A DNA stretch of 64,000 nt. Origin: Paulinella micropora. Taxonomy: Eukaryota > Cercozoa > Imbricatea > Euglyphida > Paulinellidae. The notes beneath the pieces were generated by a model, which was not told the DNA's origin, made no database searches, and saw only the letters and a list, made by a program, of their open reading frames with translations. Within the stretch, counting starts at the first letter, position 1, and each line of letters starts with the position of its first letter. The stretch is from the NCBI GenBank assembly GCA_019918135.1, contig WBZZ01002592.1, positions 1-64,000 on the forward strand. The letters are read 5' to 3'. The translations under genes and the position numbers were made by a program. Shown here piece by piece: positions 1-12,540 of the stretch.

Positions 1-3000
1 AATTACATTGCTCCAAAGCTTGGACCAAGAAATTCCACTGAGACAGATGATGATGAAAAACGACGATGCGCCTGTTAGGATTGCCGGCAACACCAAACTG
101 GTTGAGTAATTTCACGATCATCTCCTTATTGATTTCAGTAGTGTCAGCAACAAGGTCTGACATGTTGCAAGGAAGGTCAGCGTAAAGCAGGTCTGAAAAA
201 AACAAGACACAAACACAAGGAATGCAGACAAGAAAAAAAAATAAAATATTTTCAATTGAGGGGAAAGTCAGGGAGACAAAACTTGCCATCCGCGAGCTCA
301 GCGTTGGTGGCCATGTTGAACATGTCCTGCATCAAAATCGTAGCGTTGCCGAAATGGATCTGCTAATCTTAAGAAACAGATGCATGTAAAAAACAAAACA
401 AAGAAAAAAAATTATTTCAAAAAAAAAGTCTTCACGAGCATGAAAACAAGATGTCTCAGAACCTGTGTTCAACTTCTTCGCCAAGGGCACGTTTGACCGC
501 TGCCTGCATCCAGTTCTTCACGTAAGCTTCCAGGTTCTCAGGGAGAGAGCGCTCATTCTTTTTCTTCAAGTAGAGGATGTCCACAGGGCGATCAATGATT
601 TTCTTGCATGTTTCGTCGTCAAGCTGCGGGACGAATTCAACAAGGACATCCCAGTCCTTGGAGACGTAATTGCTTTCCACGTCGAAAACATCCATGTTGT
701 CAGCAAGTGCAAGGATCATGTCGCGCAGCGAGATCAGGTAGACGTACTTCTTCTGCTCCAAAAAAAACCTCTTCATGGTTTGCTTCACTTCGCTTGCCTT
801 ACTTTCTTTGAGGTCCTCAATCAATTCTTGCATTTCTTCCACTAGACTGGGCTTGTCCTTGCGGATCCAGTGAAGTTCGTTGATGTTGTCGATGATTGCC
901 TGGTTCTTAGGCATGTCAGCGCGAACCGCACAAGGGGAAAGAAGCTTCAACCAGCACTCCCAAAGATCACCTGTGTTCGAAGAGACGTAATTTCACATTG
1001 AACCGAAAGTCGGCAAGGCGATGTTGTGGGAAAGGGCGAAGTCCTTCTTCCATGTGGTCAGAAACTTGCTGACGGAAGCATCCTTCTGGTCCTTGAGACG
1101 AACAACGCAGGCGTAACATTGATCGTGCGCAGAAATGCAGTTTTCACCGAATGTGTTTTTACGGTGGACGTCAGCAACAATGTTCTCGAAGGCGCCAATG
1201 AAACTGACGGATGAACGACCTACATCGTTCCAACGAACGAAACGAAGAGCTTCAATGTTAATGACTTGGAGTTTTGGGTTCTGAAGTCCGAGTTTGTAAA
1301 GGTGCTGCATTGCATGGCTGGAATGAAGCCCAACGATCGCTTGAAGAGGAAACTTCCAGTCCTGGATGGCCTTGCGCAGAAAGTTCTTGATCTGGCCCTG
1401 GCCCTCGACTGGCAGGCTCGTGAAATCTATCTTGGGCCTTTCCTTTTCTACAAGCCCTGCCTTATTCCACAAAGCCTGAAATTCTTTGAAGGTTCTCTCG
1501 TCCACGAAAGGAGGAGAATCCAAGAGAGGATTGTGAGAATCGTCCAGCCCAAGCGCTCCAGGATTGACAACTTCGCGCGAATCTTTCAACCAACCGACCC
1601 ACTGGATCTTCTTGTTGGGATCCTGAGACTTGCGAAAATTGTAGACGAGTCGGTTAACATAGTCTTGGTCGAGTGCACGATCGGTGACAGCCCTGTGAGG
1701 TTGGCCAACGATAGTATCCGGAATGGCCTCCACGTTGCGGTAAGTCATGCTGGCAAGGGCTTTGGTGACTTCCTTCATCCTCAGTCTGGTGTCTCAGAAC
1801 AACCAACCAAAAATATAACATGTTTTTCAACAAAAGAACAAAAGAAAAGAGGGCTGACCCTTGATGAACTCATTCTTCTCAACTGACTGCTTTTCAGCGT
1901 CGGAGACATTCCTGCCCAAGCCCTTTCCCCCTTCATCTTGCGCTTCTTCTCGGCTGGTTCGGACACTTCCAGCAAGGCCTCAGGTTTGCTCTTTCCAGAT
2001 GGTTCAGCTGTGGAAGCTGAAGAAGAAGACAACGCCGGAGACTGGGGACACTGGGCTGCGGGAGAAGACGACGAGGACGAAGAGGCGGTCGAGGCAGTGG
2101 CGGAGGTGCTTGGTTTCAGGCGTGGTGGGTCCAACCACAGTCTTGGGTTGCTTTTTAGTCGGGGGGATGGTTCGCAATGGAGTGGATGTTGAGGAACTGC
2201 TCGATGAAGAGCTCGAAGAACTACTAGACGAAGAGCCCGAAGGCTGTGTATCAGCAGGGGCTACAGATGCGGGGCTTTGGGGCCTGCCTGCAGCTAACTG
2301 AGCAGAACCACGACGAGCAACGGCACTGTCGGCGGGTGCAAGTTCCTCTTCCGTTTTGGTTCCCGAAATGTCAGTAGCTGTAACACTGTTTTCCATTCCA
2401 GCAATTCTCTTGCTCGTTCTGCATCCAGTGTCGAGAGTTCTCAGGGGAGAGGCAGTGTTAACAGGGGTAGCCTGCGAATCAGCGATTGTCCCTTTGCCTC
2501 CTGCTTGGAACCATCCTAAGTTAAAAAATATAGAATATTTTCAACACGAGACAATGATGGCATCGTTGTTGAAGATGTGAGAATCTAATGGAAAATATGC
2601 AATATGTTTTAGATAGGGAAAACAAAAAGGAAGTCGAGCAAAGAATCATGAGACATTCAAGCTCAAAAGAAAAATATAGTATATTTTTCGTTTGAAGACC
2701 TCAGCACCATGATCCATCTTTTCTTGACAGATTTTGATGTACGCGTTCGCAGCCCCGACAACTAGGAACAAAAGAAAAAAATCATAGTGACCCAAACCCA
2801 AAAAAAGAGTTCGGGCAAGCATGGCCACCATGAGCTCACAGCCCATAATTCAAACTTGTTCAAATTCAACCAACAACTACAACAACAAACACAAAGCAAC
2901 AACAAACAACTAGAACAAAGGAGAGAGCTTGCTGACTTGCAGGAACTGCCTGCTTTGCACCTTTCGACAACATGTCCTGCAGCTTCTTGTCGCAGGTCAC

Positions 3001-3331
3001 ACCCTCTTCAGGCCAGCTCACAAAGTAAGCTGTCGTCAGGCACAGTTCATCCTTCAAGGCAAACGTCTTGAAATCTCCACCTTGATCCTTGCGGCTCACT
3101 TGCGAACACCTGGATATGCCAAATTCGAGGGCTGCGGTTGTAAGAAACACCACATTTTGGCTTGCAGTCAAACTTCCACATAAAACCGATATCGATTTTG
3201 CTCTCGACTTGACCCGTGTGCTCAGTCCCATGCTCTCCTCCAAACTCAAGGTGAGAGATCACAAGCTTCAAGTCAGGTGTGATCCACCATTTGTAGGCTA
3301 GGTAAGACTTGTCGATAGAGGGATCACCCAT
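1..3331 (-). pseudogene. Gene Y, left copy: ParB/methyltransferase-like, runs off the window
   Basis: This is a multi-exon gene read leftwards from an ATG at 3331. It is the inverted paralogue of 34531-38769 and parallels it segment by segment. In order there is a first exon (3331-2870), a Ser/Pro/Ala-rich part with a run of about 15 serines (2400-2000), and a segment at 1778-993 resembling a ParB-type domain (VGQPHRAV and IVGLHSSHAMQHL recall the ParB G-x-HR-x-x-A box). A charged segment follows at 950-456. Near 200-150 the motif DLLYADLPCN recalls motif IV of N6-adenine methyltransferases. The intron at about 1865-1785 matches the one at 36010 in the other copy. In-frame stops interrupt several exons and differ from those in the other copy, so this looks like a decayed gene. 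The ParB and methyltransferase readings are inferences from short motifs. The 3' part lies outside the window. Confidence 0.5.
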
Positions 3332-3838
3332 GATCTAGTGTTCGGAAAGTGATTTTGAGATTGCAACAATCTAGACATCTGAACAAAAGTATTCAACTTG
3401 ACCGGAAGCGGTCACGAAGCAAAAAAAAATTAAGTTAGGCCTGAAAACATGTGTGTGTGTGCTTTTTTCCGATAGGGATGGAAACTCACCCGCATATGGT
3501 GAAATGCAATCAAAAATGGAAAGCGGACCTAGTCCGGCCACTCGTCCCCAAAAACTGACGTCCAAAACCGGCTTTCGTGCCTTGGCGGCACCGAGTGTTG
3601 GCTCAAACCGGCTCACTTTCGGAAATATTGTATATATATTTTTTCTGAGACATCATTTGAAAGTGATTTTTTGCCTTTTTCCCGGACGGATTTGTTCAAA
3701 AAGAGTCCATTTTAGGAATATGCTATATTTCTGTTTTCCGACAACCCTTGTAAAACCATTTTTGCCACTTCTGTTTTTTTTGACAATATTATGTTCTCAA
3801 GCGAGGTTACCTGTCTGCGCTGAAAACACACTTTGTTG
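3332..3838. promoter_or_regulatory. Divergent spacer between genes Y and X, left copy
   Basis: About 500 bp separate the two outward-facing starts. The whole spacer is recognisably the reverse complement of 34025-34530, including a conserved block around 3400-3440 (GACCGGAAGCGGTCACGAAGC) and two AT palindromes of the ATATGNNATAT type (near 3615 and 3716). A spacer conserved between decayed copies and sitting between divergent starts is most simply a bidirectional promoter. No TATA box or initiator can be assigned by eye. Confidence 0.4.
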
Positions 3839-4195
3839 AAGTGGCAAAATCGATTCAGAGCACTCCTTTTGTTCCTGATTGCAACACGTTCTCAGAACAA
3901 GATCTAAAAATCAAGAAAGCTGTCTCTAGTAAGTTGCATGTAGCACGTTCAATGCATTTTTTCTCTGGTGGTCAGGCGATTTCATGGGTTTTGGCTTCGA
4001 GGCTTGGGTGAGAATGTTTGCTCCTGACATGCTTTACTGATCTTGGCACAAGTTAGCGCGTGTTATGCATCCCAACGGTCAGTCTCGCAAAATTGAAAAA
4101 CAAGACTCGCAAATTCTTTTGTAGGAGGGCAGACAAGCGTTTTCGTGCTTCCTCTCAAGCATCGAGGACTGAGCAGGGAAGGACTAGATGTTTTG
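3839..4195 (+). pseudogene. Gene X, left copy: truncated 5' part
   Basis: From the GTGGCAAAATCGATTCAG start region this stretch matches the first part of gene X at 34024-33600 on the other strand. The match stops abruptly near 4195 inside GGACTAGATGTTTTGC, where the AT-rich satellite begins. It contains stops relative to the better copy, so it is a truncated pseudogene. It marks the outer edge of the inverted duplication on this side. Confidence 0.55.
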
Positions 4196-5480
4196 CAAAA
4201 TAACAATATAACGAAATTTAATCAATCTTATAGAACAAAATAGCAAGATAAATATTGAAATTAATTCAATATTTATATTGAAATGTAGTCAATATATACA
4301 TGGATAAATTTCAATATAAATATTGAAATTCAGACAATATTTATAGTGCAGAATAGCAATATAAATATTGAAATGTAATCAATATTTATATTTCAATTTG
4401 GCATTGTAAATAAATTAAATTTCGATATTTATATTGCTATTTTGTAATATAAATGTCAACTAAATTTCAATATTTATATTGCTATGTGGCAATAAGATAT
4501 TGATTACATTACACACACATAGATAGAGAAAGAAGAAAAAATAGAAGAGAGATAAAAAATGAAAATATTTAGTTTGCAAAATAACAATATCAATATAGAA
4601 AATTTGCTAAATATTTATATTAAAAAAGCAATATAAATATTGAAATTCATGCAATATTAACATTACAAAAAACCATATTAATATTGAAATTGATACAGTA
4701 TTATATAATATTGCAAAAAAGCAATATAAATATTAAAATTATGCAATATTAATATTGCAAAAAAGCAAAATTAATATTGAAATTGATGCAATATTAATAT
4801 TATAAAAAAGCAATATTAATAGTGCAATATTAATATTGTAAAAAAGCAATATTAATATTGAAATTGATGTAATATTAATATTGCAAAAAAGCAATATTGA
4901 TATTGAAATTATGCAATATTGATATTTCAAAAAAGCAATATTGATATTGAAATCGATGCAATATTAATATTGAAAAAAAGTAATATTAATATTGCAAAAA
5001 AGCAATATTAATATTGAAAATATTGAAATTGATGCAATATCAATACTGCAAAAAAGCAATATTAATATTGAAATCGATGCAATATTAATATTAAAAAAGC
5101 ATTATTAATGTTGAAAAAAAGCAATATGAATATTGAAAATATTTGAAATTGATGCAATATTAATATTGCAAAAAAAGCAATATTTCAAAATTCAAAAAAA
5201 ATATTGCTGTGACTTAGAGCTTACGTATGCCTGGCCACCAGTGAAGGATATTGCAAAAAGGAGCAATCAATATCTATTAAAAAATATTGATTTTTTTCAA
5301 AACAATATTGAATTTTGTTAAAAAATAAAAGTATTGAAAGCTGAATTTAAGGTATCCGGTGCCACTATCTGAGATTTTTTAAGTTACACTGCCGGCCCAG
5401 CAGCAAAATCTGCTATAAAATCAATATTTTCTTCAATATTATTATTGAATTTTGATTAATATTAATATTGATTTTAAAAT
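4196..5480. repeat. AT-rich palindromic satellite (AATATTAATATT family)
   Basis: About 1.3 kb consists of degenerate copies of a unit of roughly 30-45 bp built from AATATTAATATTG, a short A-run with GC (GCAAAAAAGC), and GAAATTGATGC. Each unit holds a self-complementary AATATTAATATT core, so single strands could fold into serial hairpins. Copies are most regular at 4700-5200 and decay towards both ends. There is no coding signal; the short open frames here only translate the repeat. It starts exactly where homology between the inverted gene copies stops. Confidence 0.8.
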
Positions 5481-5840
5481 CAATATCTTCTCACTCCGGG
5501 TAGTGCGGGAACCGAAAATGGAACCATAAAGCACACACCAGACAATACAGCCACCTCATGAATGCAAATATGAATTAAAATCTAGAGTGACATGTAATGT
5601 ATGGGTTGTGGAGTGGATTAAGATTAGTAAGAGTTGTGGAAAACAACAATTAGAAAAAATTATAGTGCAGGAGATAGAAAATTTAATTTGTGGGGCCGGG
5701 ATCCGGAAAAGGCCTAGGTATAGTAGTTCTTGGACCTGCCAACGTACGGCTTCATTTACCCCTCCGGAGGGGCGAAATATCATTTTTGTAATTAATAAAA
5801 ACATGCCCGTGTTCACATGACAAAAATATGCCATATTTTT
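5481..5840. other. Unassigned spacer with one short hairpin
   Basis: No convincing gene. A perfect GC-rich palindrome, CCCCTCCGGAGGGG, lies at 5759-5772, and an AAATATGCCATATTT palindrome at 5822-5840 marks the approach to gene X. Confidence 0.4.
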
Positions 5841-8235
5841 CAAGTTTCAACTCGTGCTGAAAAAAAAAACCGGACTACAAACAACGACTGGAAAGAAGAA
5901 ATGAAGGGACGAAAAGCATGGCAGGATTGTTTGTGCAGGAACTCGTGAGTCAAGATTGAAGAAGGGTAGCTTGGAAACCGGTCAAGTTGTAAAAGCCAAC
6001 CGGTGAGGTGCTGCGCAAATGGAAAGCGAACCCTTCCCATGGGACAAACTCAAAAATCCGAAGCATGAATTTCCATGAAACAAAAATATGTCATATTTTT
6101 GAAGTTTCATGATTACAAAAACTTGTAGCGATGACCGGTTGGCAACAATGAACAAAGCTAAGGAATGCCCGAAAACCTTAAATCTGAACCGAAGACCGGA
6201 ACAGCCATCATCAAAGCTGTCCATGTAAACTAAAAAACAACGTGCACTAAATTGTGTTCTGCTGGGAGGAAGAAGAAGCCCCCGACTGAATGTCCTCAGA
6301 GAACCGAAGCTGCCATGTGGATGCCCGGGCGCCACGTGCAGCTCTGCGCTCAGGAGGCCTCAAAGACTGCTGCACTGACTCGGAGGCGACAGTAGATGCT
6401 GATTCTGTAAATTGGGACACATCACTGTCAGAACTGTCGGAAGTGTCTGCAGCTTCGCTCTGCGCCATGCCGTCAGTGTCCTCGCCGTCAGAAGCCGGTG
6501 CCTCACCTCGGCGGCGTCTTCGGCGAGGGCGAGGCAAAATGCGGTTCTGGGATGAATGTGCCTTGCCATCCGGTGGTCCATCCCAGAAGACATGGAGGAC
6601 GATGCACTACTGAGACTTGTCACACCTGACTCCGCACGGGCCAAATCAACGCTGTCGTCTGGATCGTCAACGAGTCCGTCTTCAATGGCGGCACGAACAG
6701 TCACAAGCCAGTCCAAAACAGTGAGTCCACGACACCGATCCACGTTTTGAGCAAACTTCGTCAACACGTCATTCATGACCTCGACCTTTAGATCGAAGGC
6801 AACAAGTCTTTGTTTCCTGTCTTCTTTCGAATCCCAGTCAAGGGCTGCGCTGGGTACATTCTCGCACTGTCAATGACATGAACAATTTCCTCGATCAGAT
6901 CCGACAAGAAGTTGTAAGCAATCTTGACTTCCTCACCGCGAGGGTCGATCTTTTGGCCTTGGGACTCAGAAGGAGGCGCCACATTGCCTCGACTGTGACT
7001 TACCAGCAGCAGGGTCTGCTCAACGTGCTTGACGTCGAATCGCATGGGGTCTGTGAGAGAGTGCCTCGCTACGGTGCTGCTTCAGAAAAGATCCGAGGGT
7101 CGTGACAAAAAGCCCTCCACGCCGGATGCTGGTGGCGCCTCCAGTAGTTGAGGGTGAGAAGGCGGTGCAGGCACAAACGTATGAGTACTCATTAGCTCTG
7201 AAGTGGAGAAGGACATGGAGGGCGCGATGCAAGTAAGCAAAAATCTGGTCAGGCATGTTCTCCCTGATGACGCAGCGAAGATCTTGGGCCTGAAACACAA
7301 AGAAGAAAAATATGGCACATTTTCAAACCTCACAAACATGGCTGGCTGACCACTGGCATGAACCACTCAAACAAACCAGCAAACCTCCGAGGTTGGTCCC
7401 CTGCGCAAGGGAAAGCTCTTGATTGAACTGGAAAATGTCGAGAAGGTCGGCTTGAACGTAGGGGTAAGCAAGACGAACGTAGGCCATGATCGCCGAAATC
7501 GTCTTGAGTCTAGATTTGATCCTGAACTTTTTGGAAGGAAAAAGCTCGTGCCAAAGGGGCCCGAAAACCTGGCGCTTAAACTCACGCCAAATCAAGACAC
7601 AAAGGAACTTGTGAATATGCCAATTGCCCAAGAAGACACACATCCAGGACTTCAAGTGCGACAAACCCCGGCTTCGATCGTACAAAGCCTGTGACATCAA
7701 TTAAAAAAATATGCCATATTTTCGCATGCATGAACAGAATTACTACCTTGTAAATCCGTTTGTAAATGTTGGAATCTACAGTAAAAAGCTGGAAACGCCA
7801 AACATCCGAACGGCGATGCTGTAAATCAAGTTTGTCGAGAAGTTTGATGAGGGCGTCGTTCGACGCAATGTTCTGGTCCTCCATTCTCAGACCTTTGAAA
7901 ACAACCGGTTCATTGCCGGGCCGGGTGTCGACTGACAAGTCCGCTGGTAAACAAAGCGGAATCCTGGTGCATTGCTTGGAGACAGAATCATCAAAAAATC
8001 GTTTGAAATCTCTGTTGTTGGTTTGAAGCTCTCTCATGTTAGCTCGGGTCAAGGCAACGACCGCGTCGTCAAACAAATCCTCTGGAAAAGCATCGACCTG
8101 GCCCGCGCGAAGCACCATGCTGGGAGGTTCTGGCGCTGAGATTTCAAAAAACTCCGAAGACAGTCCAGAGGCCGTTGTTGTAGGGGCCACTCCCAACGTT
8201 CGGCACTCCGACGTTCCGAAACTTCAAGCTGGTTG
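5841..8235 (-). pseudogene. Gene X, right copy: downstream exons
   Basis: This is leftward coding sequence in pieces separated by short introns. A first block (8196-7745) contains AFPEDLFDDAVVALTRANMR. A second (7690-7370) contains SWMCVFLGNWHIHKFL and KFRIKSRLKTISAIMAYV. Further blocks run to about 6250 and end in an Arg-rich and Ser/Asp-rich tail. Introns at about 7745-7690 and 7320-7300 each hold the ATATGNNATAT palindrome. The GNWHIHKFL segment faintly recalls the GDWH/GDLH motif of DUF6589-type proteins found in some mobile elements; this is only a suggestion. The 5' exons lie at 33404-34024, on the other side of the copia insertion, which places the insertion inside this gene. Frames shift between blocks, so I treat it as disabled. 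Confidence 0.45.
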
Positions 8236-8240
8236 CGAAG

Positions 8241-8688
8241 AATTCCTCCCGCTGGATTCATAATGCAGATTGTTGACGGATGCCTATGTAAACCTATAAC
8301 GTTATTAATAAAAGCTTCAAGTGACAGAGCCACTTTGTAACTTTATCAAAATAGATTTACTGAGAATGAAATACCAAACCGGAAGTCTTGAATTGAAACC
8401 TGTCCAATGAAAGTAGGACACTGTAAAATAATTGAGAATACAGTCATTTTGAATTCGAGTACAGTCATCTTGAATTAAGTACCTTATGTGAAGATAGAGA
8501 ACCAATAAGAGAAATCATAGATGACTGCCGAAATAAAGGTAATATAATGGCAATTGAATAATAAATGTGGAAAAGTATCCGTATGGTAAAAAGCGGTAAC
8601 GGTGAAAACTGTCACGTGAAATTGTCCAATGAGATATGATTCAAACCGGATAAACATTGAGATATAATGTGTACATTATAGTTCAATA
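8241..8688 (-). repeat. copia 3' LTR
   Basis: 448 bp, about 97 percent identical to 32078-32525 and in the same orientation. Its ends are fixed by the CGAAG target duplication on its left and the purine tract on its right. The LTR does not show the usual TG...CA ends when cut at the target duplication. Confidence 0.9.
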
Positions 8689-9110
8689 CCCCCCTGAATC
8701 ATGTGTCACTGAAAATTTAAAGTGAAAAGCATTATATATATATATATATAGTCACAAATTATGTTCGTTAGTCATATGAGAAAGACAGTGGTATATAATA
8801 CTGTTACGTACGTATGACTGCAACGCAGCGAATCTATCAAGTCCAATGCTAAAAAGCATGAAGAAGGGTCCTTGACTCAAAACTGAAATAAAGTTCCCCC
8901 CTCAACTGGGTGGGCAAAGTGTCAAGCTAACATAGAGCATTCGCAGAATGGTCGTTAACTTTAGGTTGCTCCTCTATGACTTCATCGTCTCCTCCAGATA
9001 AAGTTGGAACACGAGCCTATGATGAGCTTGTGTATACGGTTCTTACCATCACATTAAACCCATGCTGAGATGATAAAGTCAAAGAATTGAGACGTAGAAG
9101 ATCAACAACA

Positions 9111-10024
9111 TTACTTCTTCGCCGTTCGATCGTCTTCGCTGCTGACAGGGAATGATTCCGCATCGTCTTCCAAACAATCAGACAATTTAACAGTAAACTG
9201 ATTAACCAGACTACGAAATTGAGGAGTAGGCAGGGCCTTAGTGAAAACATCTGCTAGGTTGTCGCTAGAGGACACGTAACGAACTGACACCTTCTTTTCT
9301 CTGACCTGTTTGATCACATAGTGATGTTTAATATCAAGATGCCTCGATCGCGGACCCCCCAAGCCATTGGTGAAGCAGTGATCGAACCTCGGTTGTCGGC
9401 ATTAATGATGGACGGGCCCGCCAAAGGGAATCAGATTTCGTAAAAAAATCCCTGGATTGCAACCGCCGAACGCGTAGTTTGCGATAACGAGATTACTTCC
9501 GCATCCATGGTCGAGAGCGCGACCGTTGATTGACGCCGCGAGTTCCAGTGAACGGGCCCCGTCATAATGTGTATTTCACCATTACGTGAACGCCTGGTAA
9601 AGCGACAATTGCCAAAGTCGGAATCAGAAAACGAGGAAAGCTGCAGCGCTGTTAACTCTACGTTGGCAGGAAAGAACAAACCACGTTCCTCCCGTAAATA
9701 GCGATAAACACTGGCAACCATCGCGTATGCAACGTCAGGAGCTTGATGGCCAAGTACAGAAATTCTGTTAACAGCGTATGCGATCTGTGGCTGTGTGGCA
9801 GGCCACATCAGCTCACCTATAAGCTTCGGCAAGGTCCATTTACGCAGAGGGCGATCCCAAGGAGCAGGAGCGGGTTCCTGCACAGTCGCAGGTGTCGGTG
9901 TTGGGTTCGCCTTAGCATAATTGCGATCGCATAACATACCACGAATGTACGCTCGTTGATGAATAAGCAACCCTTCCGGAAACCTCTTGAACTGTAATCC
10001 GGTAAACACCTGTACGTTGTTCAT
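9111..10024 (-). pseudogene. copia RNase H region (fossil part)
   Basis: The sequence includes the copia-typical string TVALSTMDAEVISLSQ and, further on, SRHLDIKHHYVIKQV and LADVFTKALPTPQF, which end most copia polyproteins. The region lies between the reverse transcriptase and the 3' LTR, as expected. It is part of a broken element. Confidence 0.88.
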
Positions 10025-10028
10025 ATTC

Positions 10029-10907
10029 TTAAGCGAAACTTGCTCGACGAAGCTCGCTAATGAAGCGTTGGAACTGCGAATCCAGAAAACAAAAGACTAA
10101 CATGTCATCTGTTTTCAAAAACAGTACCCAAGGTAGAGTATTCTCTCTCTTGACACACAACGGTGGAAACGCACGTTCAACACAGCGCAAGAAAAAGACA
10201 CAAGGATCCACCGTCGACTGTTGATATCCTATTGAACGTAAAAACTTGACAACATAATCATGCCAGCGACGACCCGCCTGAGGTGAACCGTACAATGCCT
10301 TGAGCACACGCCACAGCGCCCATGGGTAGTCAGATTTCTTGAAGTCATCCGGTGGTACGGCGTATACAACATCCTGCATGTCTGCATGGATGTATGCTTG
10401 CGAGAAGTCTATCTGTTTGATGAGAGCGTTGAGTGCCATCATAGCACAAAGAATGAGCAGAGCAAAGTGATGTGCAACCGGTGTGGAAGTCTCGTAAGGG
10501 CTAAAGTGCTCATAGGGACTCATTCTGTTTCCAAATATGACTAAACGTGACTTATATTTCTTATCGCCTGTCGACTCATTCTGTTTGACTGCATCGACGA
10601 AACCGGTATGAACTGGGGTCACGTTATCTTTCTTTGCTTCATCTCGTGACGCCCAACGCAGGCAGCCAGCGTCGTAGAGCCCCTGAATCTCATCTTTCCT
10701 CGCAGCAACAATGGCAGGATGTAGACGTTTTTCCTTTTCAGTAATGGTGACCGCTTGCGTGAGGAAACAAAACGATTCGTCAATGCCCGCCGAGCTGCCT
10801 TGTTGTCGTTCTTGTGTAGCTCCACCATCGTCTTGGACGTCTAAGGCCAAGTCTGCTGCAAGCGTGACGTGATGAAAAGAGTGATGAGCAGGTCGCAATT
10901 TTCTCAC
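10029..10907 (-). pseudogene. copia reverse transcriptase region (fossil part)
   Basis: Recognisable RVT_2 (Ty1/copia) sequence: KQIDFSQAYIHADM, LYGSPQAGRRWHDYV and FLKTDDMLVF lie in the expected order and spacing. It sits directly upstream of the RNase H region and downstream (on the minus strand) of the interrupted integrase region. Confidence 0.9.
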
Positions 10908-11544
10908 CCTAGGCCCCAGAACGATGTTCCTCGATCTGTGGGATCACTGTTGATGTCTCTCGGTGCGAGAGGCCTGGTTCTAGCAACAGCTTTACGAGCA
11001 GCAACACGAGCTTTCTGATCATCAGGGTTGTTTCGACCTTCTGGAGCTGTTGCTGTGCTACCAAGGATCGAGGTTGATGGCGCGACCACCCCATACGTCA
11101 TGCGAAAATTGTGGAAGCGCAGATACGTAGTACTCTGTTGCCTGTTGGGTCGAAACGTTAGTCTCCAATCCGTTGAGCACACCGTCTGTCACAGAGTTAT
11201 CATCGCAAAAATTCCGGGAATCCCGGTTAACTTGTGCCACTTTTTCCAGCAGTGGGGCTGGTTGTGCCAAGAGTGGATTGTCGAAGGACCGTGTGTGTCT
11301 CCAAGTTGGCGTCGTAGCCCCTGATGTTGGGATCGAACTTCACATTCCTGACTTCTGCGAACCTGCGCGCCTTGTTCAACCAAACACGGTAAAGGCGACG
11401 GTATATGTTGAAAGCTGTTAAGGTTGCAGGTATTGCCATAGGCATTCCTTTCTTTGCGTTAACCAAACGTACGAAGGCGAGACAGCCAATTGGTTGTAAG
11501 AAGCCTGTAGGAAACGAACGTTTCAACGTTATTTCGTAAGGTGT

Positions 11545-11658
11545 GTGAAGTTTATTTCTAAGGGTGAGGTACGTTAACGCGTGCGTTAAACAATAATCGT
11601 CAATGATAGGCTTTCACGATTGACTTACGTTCACGGCGCCGTTCACGATACCCGTTTC
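11545..11658 (+). repeat. T1 left terminal inverted repeat
   Basis: It begins GTGAAGTTTATTTCTAAGGG and is the near-perfect inverse of 28341-28454. It contains repeated TTCACG words (three in about 40 bp), likely transposase-binding sites, and the palindrome-rich stretch ACGTTAACGCGTGCGTTAA. Confidence 0.88.
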
Positions 11659-12327
11659 GGCAAAGTTAGATAATCTTGATATATAAATGAGTATTAATTA
11701 ATTAACCAGATATATGATATTATATTATAGAATAACGAATTTCAACACAGAAATTTTTTTAGACTTCTCGGATGTAATAATATGGCCGCACCGTTCTAAC
11801 TTTCAAGTCAAACTCATTGAAAAAAAGCTAGGCAGCCACAAATCATAGTAATACAGAATTAGATAGAAATCAACAAGTTTTATTAAGTTTACCGATAAGC
11901 TATCAAGATCCGCCGCGGCTTGCATTTGACTTGGAAAATAAATGGATCGGCACTCTGCCAGTATGTATTGATATTGAAAAAGTTCACTAAGTCAAAACTA
12001 CCCCTTTTGCATGGGCACATGGAATATCACGATCCCCTACTACGCTGCAGTCGCGAATAAATGTGTTTTATTGATTTCTGAATGACAATGATATTAATGT
12101 TCTGAGCCTTAAATGACTTAGAAAAAATTAAATGTCACGTGAAAGGCAATTTAGGAAGTATTAGAATATCCGATATCAAGGCATCACGATCAAGTTACTA
12201 ATCCATCAGACTAGTCAATAGCAACTAAGCCGCAAAATTCCTGACTAATTTAAATAGCAAAATTGCCAAGAGCATGAGCCTTTACTTATCATTTCGATTT
12301 CAACTTAGATAATAGATGAAGCCAAAA
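11659..12327. other. T1 subterminal non-coding stretch
   Basis: AT-rich sequence without a convincing gene or repeat. Confidence 0.4.
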
Positions 12328-12540
12328 CTACACAGTGAGTGTCTCGGCCATGTTGTCGCAAGTGTCGCGATCAAGATCTAAGTCGGAAACGCTCACCCTG
12401 CTAGCGCCGCTTAAACATCGAGGTGTCAATATAATATACGGGTGATTTGGGAGCTGGCTGGCGCGCTGCCTGCCTTGCAGAGATGAGCTTGATCGGAGCT
12501 GCACCTTCAACATCTTGAGATGAAGCCAACTGCAACATGA

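Noticed and set aside
4739-4930. Ile/Asn-rich open frame
   Set aside because: Translation of the AT-rich palindromic satellite.
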